Assembly (NCBI GenBank): GCA_003427395.1
Contig: BFEA01000085.1
Location: forward strand, 2,167,207-2,193,306
Source: Chara braunii
Lineage: Eukaryota; Streptophyta; Charophyceae; Charales; Characeae
Length of the DNA: 26,100 nt
Direction of reading: 5' to 3'
The translations under genes and the position numbers were made by a program. Position 1 is the first letter of the stretch; the number at the start of each line of letters is the position of its first letter. Of the stretch, positions 26,004-26,100 are shown piece by piece. A model generated the notes under the pieces. That model had not been told where the DNA came from, did no database searches, and saw only the letters and a program-made list of their open reading frames with translations.

Positions 26004-26100
26004 TGATTGATTGATTGATTGATTGATTGATTACAAAATAAAAATAAAAACAAATGATGTCGCGCACCTTTATTTTTTTGATTGATTGATTGATTGATTG
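26004..26100. repeat. ATTG tetranucleotide microsatellite in two blocks
   Basis: GATT repeats run over 26004-26032 and again from 26080 to the window edge. They are separated by an A-rich stretch (AAATAAAAATAAAAAC), GATGTCGCGCACC and a T run. The second block continues past the window. Confidence 0.95.

Larger units (their letters stand above)
19412..26100 (-). mobile_element. Element C: Ty3/gypsy chromovirus inserted in element B
   Basis: Minus-strand order is gag, protease, RT, RNase H, integrase, chromodomain, extra open frame, polypurine tract and 3' LTR. Its left edge sits in the Gag of element B. The 5' LTR is not in the window. Coding damage is moderate: the integrase triad is intact and the RT Asp pair is intact, but the RT palm lies on the plus strand at 23385-24175. 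Several frameshifts and stops are present. It is a different family from A and B, with a regular protease loop (DIGAT). Confidence 0.85.

Overview
This is a eukaryotic, repeat-dominated window with no convincing host gene. Almost everything from about 4.5 kb to the right edge is three Ty3/gypsy LTR retrotransposons, all on the minus strand, all carrying chromodomain-type or related C-terminal integrase tails, and all broken. The Ty3/gypsy domain content, simple-sequence tracts (CT, CA/GA, ATTG) and assembly gaps (a single N at 3486 and 50 Ns at 15541-15590) fit a large plant or green-algal genome. A charophyte such as Chara is my best guess, but that is inference from the style of the elements, not a search result.

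Layout. 1-4481: non-coding sequence with diverged short repeats (676-1010, 1115-1480, 4058-4308), a CT microsatellite (2225-2278), a possible LTR remnant (about 2400-3300), and a hammerhead-ribozyme-like motif (3403-3439) followed by a 90-bp tandem duplication. 4482-12653: element A, with two LTRs (4482-5347 and 11719-12653), a polypurine tract, and decayed gag, protease, RT, RNase H, integrase and chromodomain. Two parts of it are tandemly duplicated (nucleocapsid-protease, and the integrase C-terminal half), and the RT catalytic Asp pair is deleted. 12654-13990: spacer with pyrimidine- and purine-rich stretches and a small tandem repeat. About 13990-19411: element B, with the edge of a 3' LTR, a polypurine tract, chromodomain, an integrase that has lost its catalytic core, a four-unit repeat array containing the 50-N gap, an RT-RNase H reading frame broken by one stop codon, protease, and gag cut off at 19411. 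19412-26100: element C, with its 3' LTR seated in the gag of B, a polypurine tract, tandem repeats, an extra reading frame downstream of pol, chromodomain, integrase, RNase H, an RT palm that is inverted relative to the rest of the element, protease and gag. Its 5' LTR lies beyond the window.

How the parts relate. In each element the minus-strand order gag - protease - RT - RNase H - integrase - chromodomain is the normal chromovirus order, so the genes would have been expressed as one Gag-Pol transcript from the right-hand LTR. None of the three could make a full set of working enzymes as read here. C looks youngest because it interrupts B and its integrase triad is intact. A is most decayed and its LTRs differ at roughly one base in ten by eye. 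The most unusual points are the hammerhead-like motif, the inverted RT palm in C bounded by a perfect 57-bp inverted repeat, an extra open frame after the chromodomain of C, and candidate TATA boxes that sit inside short palindromes in several LTRs.
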